Positions 1 to 9,950 are shown, numbered from the stretch's first letter. The stretch: 64,000 nucleotides of DNA from Polynucleobacter sp. MWH-UH2A (GCF_018687195.1 NZ_CP061321.1:62001-126000), one strand, 5' to 3'. Translations and numbers: made by a program. Notes: generated by a model not told the origin, from the letters alone.

Positions 1-32
1 CTGCCGCTGATGCGCAGAAGTCAGGAGAGTAA
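1..32 (+). CDS. rpsC: 30S ribosomal protein S3, 3' end only
   Basis: Only the last nine codons are inside the window. Frame 3 reads AADAQKSGE and then TAA at 30-32, and rplP starts two bases later. The identification is by position: in the S10 operon the gene directly before rplP is rpsC, and a hydrophilic Ala/Lys/Glu-rich tail is usual for betaproteobacterial S3. The tail itself is too short to be diagnostic. Confidence 0.75.
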   Translation, partial: AADAQKSGE

Positions 33-34
33 GC

Positions 35-448
35 ATGCTACAACCAAAGCGTCGCAAGTATCGTAAGGAACAAAAAGGCCGTAACACTGGCGTGGCAACA
101 CGCGGTAGTTCCGTAGCCTTTGGTGACTTTGGATTGAAGGCCGTTGGTCGTGGACGTTTGACTGCTCGTCAAATCGAGTCAGCACGTCGCGCAATGACCC
201 GTCACATTAAACGTGGTGGCCGTATTTGGATTCGTATTTTCCCAGATAAGCCAATTTCACAAAAACCTGCTGAAGTACGTATGGGTAACGGTAAAGGTAA
301 TCCAGAGTACTACGTAGCTGAAATTCAACCAGGCAAAGTGCTTTACGAGATGGATGGTGTGGATGAGCAATTGGCGCGTGAGGCTTTCAAGCTTGCCGCA
401 GCTAAATTGCCTTTGCAGACTACTTTCGTGATTCGCCACTTAGGTTGA
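35..448 (+). CDS. rplP: 50S ribosomal protein L16
   Basis: L16 binds 23S rRNA near the A site and helps position aminoacyl-tRNA. The 137-residue length matches the family (about 136). The basic N-terminus ([17 protein letters not shown]) and the central block [20 protein letters not shown] followed by GNGKG are the L16 signatures. The start is the ATG two bases after the rpsC stop, with the GGAGAG ribosome binding site lying inside the end of rpsC, so the two genes are translationally close. It is followed directly by rpmC, as in the S10 operon of other proteobacteria. Confidence 0.98.
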   Translation: MLQPKRRKYRKEQKGRNTGVATRGSSVAFGDFGLKAVGRGRLTARQIESARRAMTRHIKRGGRIWIRIFPDKPISQKPAEVRMGNGKGNPEYYVAEIQPGKVLYEMDGVDEQLAREAFKLAAAKLPLQTTFVIRHLG

Positions 449-462
449 TCGGGATAGAGATT

Positions 463-657
463 ATGAAAAATAAAGAATTAGCAGCGAAAGATCTGACTGC
501 CTTAAACGCAGAATTGACAGAGCTCTTAAAGACCAACTTTAAGCTCCGTATGCAAAAGGGTACTCAGCAACTTACAAATACCAGCCAATTGGGTAAAACG
601 AAGCGTGATATTGCTCGCGTGAAGACGTTTATTGCCCAAAAGACTGCTCAGAAATAA
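463..657 (+). CDS. rpmC: 50S ribosomal protein L29
   Basis: A small 64-residue helical ribosomal protein at the exit of the peptide tunnel, where it helps form the docking site for SRP and trigger factor. Recognised by [20 protein letters not shown], the usual L29 hairpin region. An in-frame TTG at 445 overlaps the rplP stop and would add six residues. I prefer the ATG at 463 because GGGATAGAGA sits just upstream and because [11 protein letters not shown] is the normal L29 beginning. It lies between rplP and rpsQ with short spacers. Confidence 0.95.
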   Translation: MKNKELAAKDLTALNAELTELLKTNFKLRMQKGTQQLTNTSQLGKTKRDIARVKTFIAQKTAQK

Positions 658-669
658 GGAAAAAGGGAT

Positions 670-939
670 ATGACAGAATTATCTAAACCCTTGCGCCGTA
701 CCCTCGTGGGCCGCGTTGTTAGCGACAAAATGCAAAAAACTGTGACCGTGTTGGTTGAGCGTCAAGTGAAGCATCCAGTGATTGGTAAGTACGTTGGCCA
801 GTCCAAAAAGTACCATGCTCATGACGAAGCAGGCACATACAAGATGGGTGATACCGTTGAAATTGCTGAATCTAAGCCAATTTCACGCACTAAATCTTGG
901 GTTGTGACCCGTTTGGTCCAGGCTTCAAAGGGTATTTAA
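670..939 (+). CDS. rpsQ: 30S ribosomal protein S17
   Basis: S17 is an OB-fold primary binder of 16S rRNA. The 89 residues contain the family core [18 protein letters not shown] and KYHAHDE. The start follows an AAGGAAAAAGGG purine run. This is the last gene of the S10 unit, since a hairpin with a T-rich tail follows within about 12 bases of the stop and separates it from rplN. Confidence 0.97.
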   Translation: MTELSKPLRRTLVGRVVSDKMQKTVTVLVERQVKHPVIGKYVGQSKKYHAHDEAGTYKMGDTVEIAESKPISRTKSWVVTRLVQASKGI

Positions 940-950
940 GGCTTTTTATA

Positions 951-987
951 GGGTTTTGGAGAAGTTTCTTCCCAAAACCTTGTTTTT
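951..987 (+). terminator. Rho-independent terminator after rpsQ
   Basis: GGTTTTGG (952-959) pairs with CCAAAACC (972-979). Inside it GAAG (961-964) pairs with CTTC (968-971) around a TTT loop, with one unpaired A. The tail TTGTTTTT follows at 980-987. It marks the end of the S10 transcript or an attenuation point before the spc genes. Confidence 0.75.
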
Positions 988-1003
988 CGTAGTAGAATAG
1001 AAG

Positions 1004-1037
1004 GCTTCTCTGGTTTTATTGGAGAAGCAGTGTTTTT
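1004..1037 (+). promoter_or_regulatory. Second hairpin in the rplN leader
   Basis: GCTTCTC (1004-1010) and GAGAAGC (1022-1028) form a perfect 7-bp inverted repeat with an 11-base loop, followed by AGTGTTTTT. It may be a weak second terminator or part of the 5' leader of the spc transcript. I could not find a convincing promoter in the 183-base gap between rpsQ and rplN, although one would be expected if the upstream terminator is efficient. Confidence 0.4.
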
Positions 1038-1122
1038 CATTAATTCCGGGTTTTAGCTGTCGTTAAAGCCCATAGACGGAACCAAGACTGTTTGCCTTTG
1101 GCTAATAAGTTGGGGATTAGAA

Positions 1123-1491
1123 ATGATACAAACCGAAAGTAGATTGCAGGTTGCCGATAACACAGGCGCCAGTGAAGTGTTGTGCATCAAGGTATTGGGC
1201 GGCTCTAAGCGTCGTTACGCCAGTATTGGTGATGTCATCAAAGTCACTGTGAAGTCCGCTGCTCCACGCGGCCGTGTAAAAAAAGGTGATATTTATAACG
1301 CTGTTGTTGTAAGAACAGCTAAGGGTGTTCGCCGTCCAGACGGTTCATTGATTAAGTTCGATGAAAACGCTGCGGTATTGCTCAACGCTAAGTTAGAGCC
1401 AATTGGCACACGTATCTTTGGACCTGTCACACGCGAATTGCGTACTGAGAAGTTCATGAAGATCGTTTCTCTTGCCCCCGAAGTAATTTAA
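1123..1491 (+). CDS. rplN: 50S ribosomal protein L14
   Basis: L14 is a conserved beta-barrel protein at the 30S/50S interface and the target of the silencing factor RsfS. All 122 residues match the family in length and in the blocks [27 protein letters not shown] and [13 protein letters not shown]. It is the first gene of the spc group. A leader of about 180 bases containing two hairpins precedes it, and rplX follows after nine bases. Confidence 0.98.
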   Translation: MIQTESRLQVADNTGASEVLCIKVLGGSKRRYASIGDVIKVTVKSAAPRGRVKKGDIYNAVVVRTAKGVRRPDGSLIKFDENAAVLLNAKLEPIGTRIFGPVTRELRTEKFMKIVSLAPEVI

Positions 1492-1500
1492 GAGGCTGAC

Positions 1501-1809
1501 ATGAATAAGATTCGTAAAGGTGATTCCGTCGTTCTATTGACTGGCCGCGATAAAGGCAAGCAAGGAACTGTAACGGCTGTTCTCGATGACAAATTAGTTA
1601 TCGAAGGCGTAAATATTTACAAGAAGAGTGTTAAACCCAATCCAGCAGCTGGTGTTACCGGTGGCTTGATTGACAAGACTATGCCTGTTCACATTTCTAA
1701 TGTGGCTTTGGTTGACGGTAACGGCAAACCATCACGTGTTGGTATCAAACTCGTTGATGGTAAAAAACAGCGTTTCCTCAAGACCACTGGCGCAACATTG
1801 AGCGCATAA
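1501..1809 (+). CDS. rplX: 50S ribosomal protein L24
   Basis: An assembly initiator of the 50S subunit. The KOW motif near the N-terminus ([20 protein letters not shown], about residues 5-24) is the identifying feature, and the 102 residues are of normal length. It starts nine bases after rplN, with AAGAGGCTGAC as ribosome binding region, and is followed by rplE in the conserved spc order. Confidence 0.97.
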   Translation: MNKIRKGDSVVLLTGRDKGKQGTVTAVLDDKLVIEGVNIYKKSVKPNPAAGVTGGLIDKTMPVHISNVALVDGNGKPSRVGIKLVDGKKQRFLKTTGATLSA

Positions 1810-1825
1810 GGGGCGGAGAGAAATT

Positions 1826-2368
1826 ATGAGCACACGTTTTCAAGAGCACTATCAAGCTAAAGTTGTTGCAGATTTGATCGCCAAATTTGGTTACAAGTCT
1901 GTAATGGAAGTTCCACGCATCACCAAGGTAACCCTCAACATGGGCTTGGGCGAGGCTGTGAATGATAAGAAAATTATCGAAAATGCAGTTGGCGATTTAA
2001 CTAAGGTTGCGGGCCAAAAGCCTGTTGTAACCAAAGCTAAAAAAGCGATTGCAGGTTTCAAAATTCGTCAAGGCTACCCAATTGGTGCCATGGTGACATT
2101 GCGTGGTCAACGCATGTATGAATTTTTAGATCGTTTTGTAACTGTTGCTTTGCCACGCGTACGCGACTTCCGCGGTATTTCTGGTAAAGCGTTTGATGGC
2201 CGTGGTAACTACAACATCGGCGTTAAAGAACAGATCATTTTCCCTGAAATCGAATACGACAAAATTGATGCCCTCCGTGGTCTCAATATCAGTATTACGA
2301 CGACTGCTAAAACCGACGAAGAAGCAAAAGCTTTGTTGGCAGCATTCAAATTCCCTTTCCGCAATTAA
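1826..2368 (+). CDS. rplE: 50S ribosomal protein L5
   Basis: L5 binds 5S rRNA and contacts the P-site tRNA. The 180 residues begin with RFQEHYQ and contain the family block [20 protein letters not shown] ribosome binding site GGGGCGGAGAG is visible. In Escherichia coli the S8 repressor acts at the start of this gene; I did not find an obvious S8-like structure here by eye. Confidence 0.98.
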   Translation: MSTRFQEHYQAKVVADLIAKFGYKSVMEVPRITKVTLNMGLGEAVNDKKIIENAVGDLTKVAGQKPVVTKAKKAIAGFKIRQGYPIGAMVTLRGQRMYEFLDRFVTVALPRVRDFRGISGKAFDGRGNYNIGVKEQIIFPEIEYDKIDALRGLNISITTTAKTDEEAKALLAAFKFPFRN

Positions 2369-2377
2369 GAGGCTAAC

Positions 2378-2683
2378 GTGGCAAAACTATCCCTAATTGA
2401 GCGCGAAAATAAGCGCGCAAAAACTGTAGAGAAGTACGCTGCTAAGCGTGCAGAACTCAAGGCAATCATTGCTGATCAATCACGCAGTGATGAAGAGCGC
2501 TACGAAGCTCGTTTGAAGCTCCAGGCGCTCCCACGTAATGCAAGCCCGATTCGTCAAAGAAATCGTTGTTCATTAACCGGTCGTCCACGTGGCACATTCC
2601 GTAAATTCGGTTTGGCTCGCGGCAAGATTCGTGAAATCGCCTTCCGTGGCGAAATCCCCGGTTTAACCAAGGCCAGCTGGTAA
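2378..2683 (+). CDS. rpsN: 30S ribosomal protein S14, zinc-free form
   Basis: The start codon is GTG, nine bases after the rplE stop, preceded by AAGAGG. The 101-residue length and the absence of a pair of CXXC motifs identify the zinc-independent form of S14, unlike the short zinc-binding form of about 61 residues. The C-terminal segment [19 protein letters not shown] is the conserved rRNA-binding part. The protein sits in the head of the 30S subunit. Confidence 0.97.
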   Translation: MAKLSLIERENKRAKTVEKYAAKRAELKAIIADQSRSDEERYEARLKLQALPRNASPIRQRNRCSLTGRPRGTFRKFGLARGKIREIAFRGEIPGLTKASW

Positions 2684-2707
2684 GCGGCGAAAGAATTAGG
2701 AGAACTC

Positions 2708-3103
2708 ATGAGTATCAGCGATCCAATCGCCGACATGTTGACCCGGATCCGCAATGCGCAAGCAGTGCAGAAGCTTTTGGTCACAATGCCGTCGTCAAAA
2801 GTTAAAGTAGCCATCGCAAAAGTTTTGCAAGATGAAGGCTATATCGAGAGTTTTGAAATCAAAGGTGAAGCGGCTAAGCCAGTGCTCCACATTGATCTCA
2901 AATACTATGCAGGCCGTCCTGTTATCGAGCGTATTGACCGTGTATCAACACCAAGTCTACGTATCTATAAAGGCCGTCATGACATTCCAGAGGTAATGAA
3001 TGGCTTGGGCATTGCAATTATTTCAACCCCTCAAGGCGTAATGACAGACCGTAAAGCACGTGCAACAGGCGTGGGCGGCGAAGTTATTTGCTACGTAGCC
3101 TAA
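2708..3103 (+). CDS. rpsH: 30S ribosomal protein S8
   Basis: A primary 16S rRNA binder and, in enterobacteria, the translational repressor of the spc operon. The start [15 protein letters not shown] and the end [13 protein letters not shown] are typical of the family, and the length is 131 residues. AGGAG lies seven bases before the ATG. Whether S8 also represses this operon cannot be told from the sequence. Confidence 0.98.
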   Translation: MSISDPIADMLTRIRNAQAVQKLLVTMPSSKVKVAIAKVLQDEGYIESFEIKGEAAKPVLHIDLKYYAGRPVIERIDRVSTPSLRIYKGRHDIPEVMNGLGIAIISTPQGVMTDRKARATGVGGEVICYVA

Positions 3104-3113
3104 GGAGAGAAAT

Positions 3114-3647
3114 ATGTCCCGCGTAGGTAAATCACCAATTACAGTGCCGAAGGGCGCTGAAATCAGCATCAACGGTGCAAACGTCACTGTTAAAGGCCCA
3201 TTGGGTACATTGACACATAACTTGCATCCTTCTGTTGGTTTGAAACAAGAAGATGGCGTACTGACAGTTGTTTTGAATAATGATTCACCAGAAGCTGGTG
3301 CTCATTCAGGTACAGCACGTGCTTTGGTTAACAACATGGTTGTTGGCGTGACAACTGGCTTTGAGCGCAAGCTCAGCTTGGTTGGCGTTGGTTACCGTGC
3401 TCAAGCCCAAGGCGAAACATTGAAGTTGCAACTGGGTTTCTCACACGACATTATTTACAGCCTACCAAAGGGTGTAAAAGCGGAAACTCCATCGCAAACC
3501 GAAATCATTATTAAAGGCTCCAACAAGCAGCAAGTTGGCCAGGTCGCAGCAGAAGTTCGCGCATACCGTTCACCAGAGCCATACAAAGGTAAGGGCGTTC
3601 GCTACGTGGATGAGGTTGTGCATCTGAAAGAAACTAAGAAGAAGTAA
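3114..3647 (+). CDS. rplF: 50S ribosomal protein L6
   Basis: L6 has two repeated alpha/beta domains and lies near the sarcin-ricin loop. The 177 residues include GVGYRAQ at the domain junction and [12 protein letters not shown] near the C-terminus, which is the usual L6 signature. It lies ten bases after rpsH with AAGGAGAG as ribosome binding site and is followed by rplR. Confidence 0.98.
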   Translation: MSRVGKSPITVPKGAEISINGANVTVKGPLGTLTHNLHPSVGLKQEDGVLTVVLNNDSPEAGAHSGTARALVNNMVVGVTTGFERKLSLVGVGYRAQAQGETLKLQLGFSHDIIYSLPKGVKAETPSQTEIIIKGSNKQQVGQVAAEVRAYRSPEPYKGKGVRYVDEVVHLKETKKK

Positions 3648-3660
3648 GCGAGATTAGAAA

Positions 3661-4014
3661 ATGAATAAAGACGAATCCAGACAAAGACGTGCTCGGCAGA
3701 CTCGTATTCGCATTGCTGAAGCTCAAGCAAATCGCTTAACAGTTATCCGTAGCAATTCACATATTTCTGCACAGGTATACAGCCCATGCGGAACCAAAGT
3801 TGTAGCAGCTGCTTCAACAATGGAAAAAGATTTGCGCCAAGCGATCAAAAATGGCGGCAATGCTGATGCGGCTGCACAAATTGGCAAGTTAGTTGCTGAG
3901 CGTGCTGTTAAAGCAGGTGTTGTTGATGTTGCTTTTGATCGTTCCGGTCATCGTTACCACGGCCGTATTAAGGCCTTAGCTGAAGCTGCGCGTGAAGCCG
4001 GCCTGAAGTTCTAA
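3661..4014 (+). CDS. rplR: 50S ribosomal protein L18
   Basis: Together with L5, L18 attaches 5S rRNA to the large subunit. The 117 residues have the basic N-terminus ending in [14 protein letters not shown] and the conserved end [20 protein letters not shown]. The position between rplF and rpsE is invariant in this gene cluster. Confidence 0.97.
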   Translation: MNKDESRQRRARQTRIRIAEAQANRLTVIRSNSHISAQVYSPCGTKVVAAASTMEKDLRQAIKNGGNADAAAQIGKLVAERAVKAGVVDVAFDRSGHRYHGRIKALAEAAREAGLKF

Positions 4015-4032
4015 TAGGGTTTAGGAAAAAAC

Positions 4033-4551
4033 ATGGCAAAAATGCAAACTAAGATGCAAAACGAAGAGCGTGATGATGGTCTTCGCGAGAAGATGATCGC
4101 TGTTAATCGTGTAACTAAAGTGGTTAAGGGTGGTCGTATTCTCGGCTTCGCTGCACTGACTGTAGTTGGCGATGGCGATGGCCGCATCGGCATGGGTAAA
4201 GGTAAGTCAAAAGAAGTTCCAGTTGCTGTTCAAAAAGCAATGGACGAAGCACGTCGCAAGATGATCAAAGTTTCCTTGCGTAAAGGCACTTTGCAGCATT
4301 CAGTGATTGGTCAACATGGCGCTTCACGCGTTTTGATCTCTCCAGCAAAAGACGGTACTGGCGTTATTGCTGGTGGCCCAATGCGCGCTATTTTTGATGT
4401 AATGGGCGTAACAAACGTTGTGGCTAAGTCACTCGGCTCTACTAACCCTTACAACATGGTTCGCGCAACGATTGATGGTTTAAGCAAGATGAGTACTCCT
4501 GCTGAGATTGCTGCTAAGCGCGGTAAGTCAGTTGAAGAGATTCTCGGCTAA
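4033..4551 (+). CDS. rpsE: 30S ribosomal protein S5
   Basis: S5 contributes to decoding accuracy and mRNA unwinding. The N-terminal double-stranded RNA-binding-like domain is seen as [20 protein letters not shown] (about residues 47-66). The C-terminal domain carries [18 protein letters not shown] and [18 protein letters not shown]. The 172 residues are of normal length, and a TTTAGGAAA ribosome binding site precedes the ATG. Confidence 0.98.
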   Translation: MAKMQTKMQNEERDDGLREKMIAVNRVTKVVKGGRILGFAALTVVGDGDGRIGMGKGKSKEVPVAVQKAMDEARRKMIKVSLRKGTLQHSVIGQHGASRVLISPAKDGTGVIAGGPMRAIFDVMGVTNVVAKSLGSTNPYNMVRATIDGLSKMSTPAEIAAKRGKSVEEILG

Positions 4552-4574
4552 GACCCAATATTAGGAATCTACAA

Positions 4575-4763
4575 ATGACAAAATCAAACTCCAAAGTCAA
4601 ACTGCAATTAGTACGCAGCTTGATCGGTACACGCGAAAGCCACCGTGCAACTGTTCGTGGTTTAGGTCTGGGTCGCATCAATTCAGTTTCTGAATTAGAA
4701 GACACTCCAGCTGTTCGCGGCATGATTAATAAAGTTTCTTATCTAGTGAAAGTCATTGGCTAA
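4575..4763 (+). CDS. rpmD: 50S ribosomal protein L30
   Basis: A small ferredoxin-like-fold protein of 62 residues. [20 protein letters not shown] is the L30 signature. It is present between rpsE and rplO, as in most bacteria that keep L30. Confidence 0.96.
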   Translation: MTKSNSKVKLQLVRSLIGTRESHRATVRGLGLGRINSVSELEDTPAVRGMINKVSYLVKVIG

Positions 4764-4790
4764 TAACTAGCTAGTAAATAGGCGAAGAAT

Positions 4791-5231
4791 ATGCAACTCA
4801 ATACACTCAAACCTGCAGAAGGCTCTAAGAAAGCACGTCGTCGCGTAGGTCGCGGCATTGGCTCTGGTCTTGGTAAAACTGCTGGCCGTGGTCACAAAGG
4901 TCAAAAATCCCGTTCTGGTGGTTTCCATAAAGTTGGATTCGAAGGCGGTCAGATGCCTATGTATCGTCGTTTGCCAAAACGCGGCTTCGTATCTTTGACA
5001 CGTCGTCACGTTGGTCAAATTACATTAAACGACTTAGCAAAAATCAATTTGCCTGAAGTCGACCTCTTGGTTTTGAAAGCACACGGCTTTGCTGGTGAGC
5101 AAATCAATGCGGTAAAAGTCATTAAAACTGGTGAACTCAAGATCGCTGTAACCCTCAAGGGCATCACAGCTACTGCTGGCGCAAAAGCAGCGATTGAAGC
5201 AGCTGGCGGCAAATTAGTTGAGTTGGCTTAA
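4791..5231 (+). CDS. rplO: 50S ribosomal protein L15
   Basis: L15 is a late-assembling 50S protein with a long glycine- and basic-rich extension. The N-terminal segment [20 protein letters not shown] and the end [13 protein letters not shown] are the standard family marks over 146 residues. It precedes secY by 18 bases. Confidence 0.98.
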   Translation: MQLNTLKPAEGSKKARRRVGRGIGSGLGKTAGRGHKGQKSRSGGFHKVGFEGGQMPMYRRLPKRGFVSLTRRHVGQITLNDLAKINLPEVDLLVLKAHGFAGEQINAVKVIKTGELKIAVTLKGITATAGAKAAIEAAGGKLVELA

Positions 5232-5249
5232 TAGGTCTTATCGGTAAAT

Positions 5250-6587
5250 ATGGCATTAGCACCTACCAATAGCGCAAGCGCTGCTGCAGCAGGAGGCAAG
5301 TTCGGCGATTTACGTCGTCGCTTGGTTTTCCTGGTGTTGGCTTTGCTCGTCTATCGTTTGGGTGCACATATTCCGGTTCCTGGTATTGATCCAGACCAAT
5401 TGGCACAGTTATTTGCTGGTCAAAAGGACGGTATCTTGGGAATGTTCAACCTATTCTCTGGCGGCGCCTTGTCTCGCTTCACCGTGTTTGCTTTGGGAAT
5501 CATGCCTTACATTTCTGCGTCGATCATCATGCAGTTAATGACCATCGTGCTCCCATCATTGGAAGCATTGAAAAAAGAAGGTCAAGCCGGTCAGCGCAAG
5601 ATTACTCAGTACACCCGTTATGGCACCGTATTCTTGGCAACATTTCAGGCATTGGGAATTTCTGTTGCATTGCAGGCGCAACCAGGTTTAGTGATTAACC
5701 CAGGCTTGATGTTTGAATTGAATACTGTGGTTACTTTAGTTACTGGCACGATGTTCTTGATGTGGCTTGGTGAGCAGATTACTGAGCGTGGTCTAGGTAA
5801 CGGTATCTCCATCATTATTTTCGGCGGTATTGTGTCTGGCTTGCCAAATGCATTAGCTAGCTTGTTAGAGCTCGTTCGTACTGGTTCAATGAATATTATT
5901 TCTGCTCTTTTGATCGTAGTGATCGTTGTAGCAGTAACGTATTTTGTGGTGTTTGTAGAGCGTGGTCAGCGCCGTATTTTGGTGAACTACGCTAAGCGTC
6001 AAGTTGGTAACAAGATTTATGGCGGTCAATCTTCATACTTCCCATTGAAGTTGAATATGGCAGGCGTTATTCCCCCAATTTTTGCTTCCTCCATTATTTT
6101 GTTCCCTGCGACGATTGCTGGCTGGTTTACATCAGGCGAGCCAACCAATATGTTTAGCAGAATCATTAAGGACTTGGCTGCAACATTGGCTCCAGGTCAG
6201 CCCGTGTACACCATTTTGTATGCCGCAGCGATCATTTTCTTCTGTTTCTTCTATACCGCTTTGGTATTTAACAGCCGTGAAACTGCTGAGAATTTGAAGA
6301 AGAGCGGCGCTTTTGTTCCTGGTATTCGTCCTGGCGATCAAACAGCGCGTTACATCGATAAGATTTTGGTGCGCCTGACTTTGGCCGGTGCAATCTATAT
6401 GGTTCTGGTTTGCTTGTTGCCAGAATTCTTGGTGTTGAAGTACAACGTGCCGTTCTATTTCGGCGGTACTTCATTGTTGATTATTGTGGTTGTTGCAATG
6501 GATTTCATGGCTCAAGTTCAGTCATTTGTCATGCAGCAGCAATATGGCTCTTTGATGAAAAAAGCCAACTTTAAGATGGGCGCTTAA
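5250..6587 (+). CDS. secY: Protein translocase subunit SecY
   Basis: The channel-forming subunit of the SecYEG translocase in the inner membrane. The 445 residues show about ten hydrophobic segments beginning near residue 24. Between the first two lies the plug-region signature [20 protein letters not shown]. The basic cytoplasmic loops (for example [15 protein letters not shown]) and the tail [17 protein letters not shown] are also typical. It is co-directional with the ribosomal genes and only four bases separate its stop from infA. Confidence 0.98.
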   Translation: MALAPTNSASAAAAGGKFGDLRRRLVFLVLALLVYRLGAHIPVPGIDPDQLAQLFAGQKDGILGMFNLFSGGALSRFTVFALGIMPYISASIIMQLMTIVLPSLEALKKEGQAGQRKITQYTRYGTVFLATFQALGISVALQAQPGLVINPGLMFELNTVVTLVTGTMFLMWLGEQITERGLGNGISIIIFGGIVSGLPNALASLLELVRTGSMNIISALLIVVIVVAVTYFVVFVERGQRRILVNYAKRQVGNKIYGGQSSYFPLKLNMAGVIPPIFASSIILFPATIAGWFTSGEPTNMFSRIIKDLAATLAPGQPVYTILYAAAIIFFCFFYTALVFNSRETAENLKKSGAFVPGIRPGDQTARYIDKILVRLTLAGAIYMVLVCLLPEFLVLKYNVPFYFGGTSLLIIVVVAMDFMAQVQSFVMQQQYGSLMKKANFKMGA

Positions 6588-6591
6588 CTGA

Positions 6592-6810
6592 ATGTCTAAA
6601 GACGATGTAATTCAGATGGCGGGAGAAGTTGTAGAGAATTTGCCGAACGCGATGTTTCGCGTAAAGCTAGAAAACGGACATGTGGTTTTAGGGCACATTT
6701 CTGGAAAGATGCGGATGCACTATATCCGTATTCTGCCTGGAGATAAGGTGACGGTGGAGATGACTCCTTACGACCTGACGCGCGCCAGAATCATTTTCCG
6801 TGCGAAGTAA
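6592..6810 (+). CDS. infA: Translation initiation factor IF-1
   Basis: IF-1 occupies the A site during initiation. The 72 residues form one S1/OB domain with the signatures [20 protein letters not shown] and [16 protein letters not shown]. The start codon is almost adjacent to the secY stop (TAACTGAATG), so translation coupling with secY is likely. The location between secY and rpmJ is typical of betaproteobacteria. Confidence 0.97.
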   Translation: MSKDDVIQMAGEVVENLPNAMFRVKLENGHVVLGHISGKMRMHYIRILPGDKVTVEMTPYDLTRARIIFRAK

Positions 6811-6844
6811 AGATTAAGTAGTACCTATTTTTAAGAGGTGAGTT

Positions 6845-6961
6845 ATGAAAGTTTTAGCATCCGTTAAGTGTATTTGCAGAAATTGCAAGATCATTAAGCG
6901 CAAACGCGTTGTGCGCGTGATCTGTTCTTCAGACGCACGTCATAAGCAGCGTCAAGGCTGA
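6845..6961 (+). CDS. rpmJ: 50S ribosomal protein L36, zinc-binding form
   Basis: A 38-codon gene. Translation gives [15 protein letters not shown], then the basic segment and a C-terminus ending in RHKQRQG. Cys11, Cys14, Cys27 and His33 form the zinc ribbon, so this is the zinc-binding paralogue. AAGAGGTGAG provides the ribosome binding site. It lies between infA and rpsM, the usual position. Confidence 0.96.
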   Translation: MKVLASVKCICRNCKIIKRKRVVRVICSSDARHKQRQG

Positions 6962-6985
6962 TCTGGTTAATTAAGAGGAAATCTC

Positions 6986-7351
6986 ATGGCACGTATCGCT
7001 GGGGTAAATATCCCAAATCATCAACATACTGTTATCGGTTTAACAGCAATTTTTGGCATTGGCACAACCCGTGCACGTCAGATTTGCAAAACCACAGGTG
7101 TTGCAATTGACAAAAAAGTTAAAGATCTTACTGACGCTGACTTAGAAAAGTTGCGTGATGAAGTAGGTAAGTTCATCACCGAGGGTGATCTTCGTCGTGA
7201 AGTAACTATGAGCATCAAGCGTTTGATGGACTTGGGTTGCTACCGTGGCGTTCGTCATCGTAAGGGCTTGCCTGTACGTGGTCAACGTACCAAGACCAAT
7301 GCGCGTACTCGTAAGGGTCCACGTAAGTCCGGCATCGCACTGAAGAAATAA
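6986..7351 (+). CDS. rpsM: 30S ribosomal protein S13
   Basis: S13 lies in the head of the small subunit and contacts the P-site tRNA and the 50S bridge. [10 protein letters not shown], the helix-hairpin-helix-like [11 protein letters not shown] and the basic tail [17 protein letters not shown] identify it over 121 residues. It is the first gene of the alpha group and follows rpmJ by 24 bases, without a visible terminator between them. Confidence 0.98.
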   Translation: MARIAGVNIPNHQHTVIGLTAIFGIGTTRARQICKTTGVAIDKKVKDLTDADLEKLRDEVGKFITEGDLRREVTMSIKRLMDLGCYRGVRHRKGLPVRGQRTKTNARTRKGPRKSGIALKK

Positions 7352-7369
7352 TCAAGAAAGTTTATTGAC

Positions 7370-7777
7370 ATGGCACAACAAAAATCCGCTGCAGCTGCTT
7401 CACAGCGCGCTCGTAAGAAAGTTAAAAAGAACGTTGCTGACGGTATTGCACACGTTCACGCTTCTTTTAATAACACCATCATTACGATCACTGATCGTCA
7501 AGGAAATGCGCTTTCATGGGCAACTTCTGGCGGCCAGGGCTTCAAAGGCTCACGTAAGTCAACACCTTTTGCTGCTCAGGTAGCTGCAGAAGTAGCTGGC
7601 AAAGTAGCGATTGAATGCGGCATCAAGAACTTAGAAGTTCAGATCAAGGGCCCAGGTCCTGGTCGTGAATCAGCGGTTCGCGCATTGAACTCATTGGGCA
7701 TCAAGATCACTGAGATTCAAGACGTAACTCCAGTTCCACACAACGGTTGCCGTCCTCCTAAGCGTCGTCGTATCTAA
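7370..7777 (+). CDS. rpsK: 30S ribosomal protein S11
   Basis: S11 forms part of the platform around the E site. The 135 residues include [33 protein letters not shown] and the C-terminus [16 protein letters not shown], all diagnostic. A 118-base gap with two hairpins separates it from rpsD, which is unusually long for this cluster. Confidence 0.98.
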   Translation: MAQQKSAAAASQRARKKVKKNVADGIAHVHASFNNTIITITDRQGNALSWATSGGQGFKGSRKSTPFAAQVAAEVAGKVAIECGIKNLEVQIKGPGPGRESAVRALNSLGIKITEIQDVTPVPHNGCRPPKRRRI

Positions 7778-7829
7778 GCTAGGAAGTTGGCAGTACAAAA
7801 GTTTTAGTAGTTTTTTATTAAAGCCCACT

Positions 7830-7877
7830 GTTCGCCTGATTTAAAGGGCGAACTCACCGCCGGTCGTAAGACTGCGG
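7830..7877 (+). promoter_or_regulatory. Two-hairpin leader before rpsD
   Basis: First hairpin: GTTCGCC (7830-7836) with GGCGAAC (7847-7853), loop of ten. Second hairpin: CCGC (7857-7860) with GCGG (7874-7877), a bulged C at 7861, then GGTC (7862-7865) with GACT (7870-7873, one G-T pair) closed by a GTAA tetraloop of the GNRA class. The rpsD ribosome binding site follows 10-15 bases later. The structures could be a protein-binding leader or a processing site; the function is inferred only. Confidence 0.45.
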
Positions 7878-7895
7878 CAAAGAAAGGAAAACATC

Positions 7896-8519
7896 GTGGC
7901 ACGTTACTTAGGCCCTAAGGCCAAATTAGCACGTCGGGAAGGTACCGACTTATTTTTAAAGAGCGCACGTCGCGCCCTGTCAGACAAGTGCAAGTTAGAT
8001 ACTAAGCCTGGTCAACATGGTCGTACATCTGGCTCAAGAACATCGGATTACGGTAATCAGTTGCGTGAAAAGCAAAAGGTTAAGCGTATCTATGGCGTAT
8101 TAGAGCGTCAATTCCGTCGTTACTTCGCAGAAGCTGAGCGTCGTAAGGGCAATACTGGTGAAACATTGCTTCAGTTGTTAGAGTCACGTCTCGATAACGT
8201 GGTCTATCGCATGGGCTTTGGTTCAACACGCGCAGAAGCACGTCAATTGGTTTCTCACGGCGCCATTATGTTGAATGGTAGCGCAGTGAATATTCCATCA
8301 ATTCAGGTTAAACCTGGTGATGTTGTTTCTATTCGTGAAAAAGCGAAGAAGCAAGCGCGTATTACAGAATCACTCAATTTGGTTCAGCAAATGTCTGCAA
8401 TTACCTGGGTTTCAGTTGATGCAGCCAAGCTGGAGGGAACATTTAAGCAAGTGCCTGACCGCGAAGATATCAGCGGTGAAATTAATGAAAGTTTGATCGT
8501 CGAATTGTATTCACGTTAA
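7896..8519 (+). CDS. rpsD: 30S ribosomal protein S4
   Basis: S4 nucleates 16S rRNA assembly. It starts at GTG ([16 protein letters not shown]), with AAAGGAAAA upstream. The S4 RNA-binding domain lies at about residues 95-160, seen as [16 protein letters not shown] and NGSAVNIPS. The length of 207 is normal for betaproteobacteria. In enterobacteria S4 represses the alpha operon; here two stable hairpins just before this gene are a possible local control site. Confidence 0.98.
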   Translation: MARYLGPKAKLARREGTDLFLKSARRALSDKCKLDTKPGQHGRTSGSRTSDYGNQLREKQKVKRIYGVLERQFRRYFAEAERRKGNTGETLLQLLESRLDNVVYRMGFGSTRAEARQLVSHGAIMLNGSAVNIPSIQVKPGDVVSIREKAKKQARITESLNLVQQMSAITWVSVDAAKLEGTFKQVPDREDISGEINESLIVELYSR

Positions 8520-8542
8520 TTAGGCACTCTCAAGGAAAAAAT

Positions 8543-9523
8543 ATGCAAACAAATTTGCTCAAGCCAAAAATTATTTCTGTTGAAGCGCTTACCGCCAACC
8601 AAGCTAAGGTTGTTATGGAGCCGTTCGAGCGTGGCTATGGCCACACACTCGGTAATGCATTACGTCGCGTACTTTTGTCCTCGATGGTTGGTTATGCTCC
8701 AACTGAAGTAGCTATTGCAGGTGTAGTACATGAATATTCCACTTTGGATGGCGTGCAAGAAGACGTTGTAAACCTCTTGCTCAACCTCAAAGGCATCGTC
8801 TTTAAGTTGCAATCACGTGACGAAGTCACTATCAATTTGCGTAAAGAAGGCCCGGGCGTCGTTACTGCTAAAGATATTGATTTGCCACACGATGTGGAAA
8901 TTATTAATCCTGATCATGTGATCGCGCACTTATCAGCTGGTGGTAAGTTGGATATGCAGATCAAGGTTGAAAAAGGTCGTGGTTACGTTCCTGGTAACGT
9001 TCGTCAGTACAACGACGAAACTTCTAAGATCATTGGCCGCATCGTTTTAGATGCTTCATTTAGCCCAGTTAGCCGTGTTAGCTATGCTGTTGAATCTGCT
9101 CGTGTTGAGCAACGTACCGACCTCGATCGTCTCGTAATGACTATCGAAACTAATGGTGTGTTGTCTCCTGAAGAGGCAATTCGTCAAGCTGCTAGCATCT
9201 TGGTTGACCAATTGGTTGTATTCGCAGCTCTTGAGAGCAGCGAAGTTTCTGGTGATCTCGCACCAAGCCGCTCTTCAATGGTTGATCCAATGTTGATGCG
9301 CCCAGTGGATGATCTTGAGCTCACAGTTCGCTCTGCAAACTGCTTGAAGGCTGAGAACATTTACTACATCGGTGATTTGATCCAACGTACAGAGAATGAA
9401 TTGTTGAAGACGCCTAATTTGGGCCGTAAGTCCTTGAATGAAATCAAAGACGTATTGGCTGCTCGTGGCTTAAGTCTCGGCATGAAACTCGAAAGCTGGC
9501 CTCCAGCTAACCTCGAGAAATAA
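8543..9523 (+). CDS. rpoA: RNA polymerase subunit alpha
   Basis: The alpha subunit dimerises to start assembly of RNA polymerase. The N-terminal dimerisation domain covers about residues 1-230, including [20 protein letters not shown]. After a linker, the C-terminal DNA- and activator-binding domain covers about 255-315, seen as [12 protein letters not shown] and [20 protein letters not shown]. The length of 326 is normal. Cotranscribed with rpsD and rplQ. Confidence 0.98.
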   Translation: MQTNLLKPKIISVEALTANQAKVVMEPFERGYGHTLGNALRRVLLSSMVGYAPTEVAIAGVVHEYSTLDGVQEDVVNLLLNLKGIVFKLQSRDEVTINLRKEGPGVVTAKDIDLPHDVEIINPDHVIAHLSAGGKLDMQIKVEKGRGYVPGNVRQYNDETSKIIGRIVLDASFSPVSRVSYAVESARVEQRTDLDRLVMTIETNGVLSPEEAIRQAASILVDQLVVFAALESSEVSGDLAPSRSSMVDPMLMRPVDDLELTVRSANCLKAENIYYIGDLIQRTENELLKTPNLGRKSLNEIKDVLAARGLSLGMKLESWPPANLEK

Positions 9524-9539
9524 TTAGAAAGGAAGCATC

Positions 9540-9935
9540 ATGCGTCACGGAAACGGCTTACGCAAACTAAACAGAACATCTTCACATCGCTTGGCGATGC
9601 TACGCAATATGTCCAATTCTCTTTTGGAGCATGAAGTGATTAAAACCACTTTGCCAAAAGCAAAAGAATTGCGCATGGTTGTTGAGCCTTTGATTACCTT
9701 GGGTAAAAAAGATAACTTGGCAAACCGTCGCTTGGCATTTAATCGCACTCGCGATCGCGACATCGTGACTAAGCTCTTCACAGAACTTGGCCCACGCTAC
9801 GCAACCCGTCCAGGTGGTTACCTTCGTATTTTGAAGTTTGGTTTCCGCCACGGCGACAATGCTCCAATGGCATTGGTTGAGTTGGTAGATCGCCCAGAAG
9901 TTGAAGAAACAGCAACTGTAGCTGAAGAGGCTTAA
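9540..9935 (+). CDS. rplQ: 50S ribosomal protein L17
   Basis: L17 lies near the polypeptide exit. [20 protein letters not shown] is the universal start of this protein. The 131 residues end in an acidic, alanine-rich tail ([11 protein letters not shown]) that is common in this clade. AGAAAGGAAG precedes the ATG. It is the last gene of the alpha group, followed by a clear terminator. Confidence 0.98.
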   Translation: MRHGNGLRKLNRTSSHRLAMLRNMSNSLLEHEVIKTTLPKAKELRMVVEPLITLGKKDNLANRRLAFNRTRDRDIVTKLFTELGPRYATRPGGYLRILKFGFRHGDNAPMALVELVDRPEVEETATVAEEA

Positions 9936-9950
9936 GTCTCGCAGCAAATA

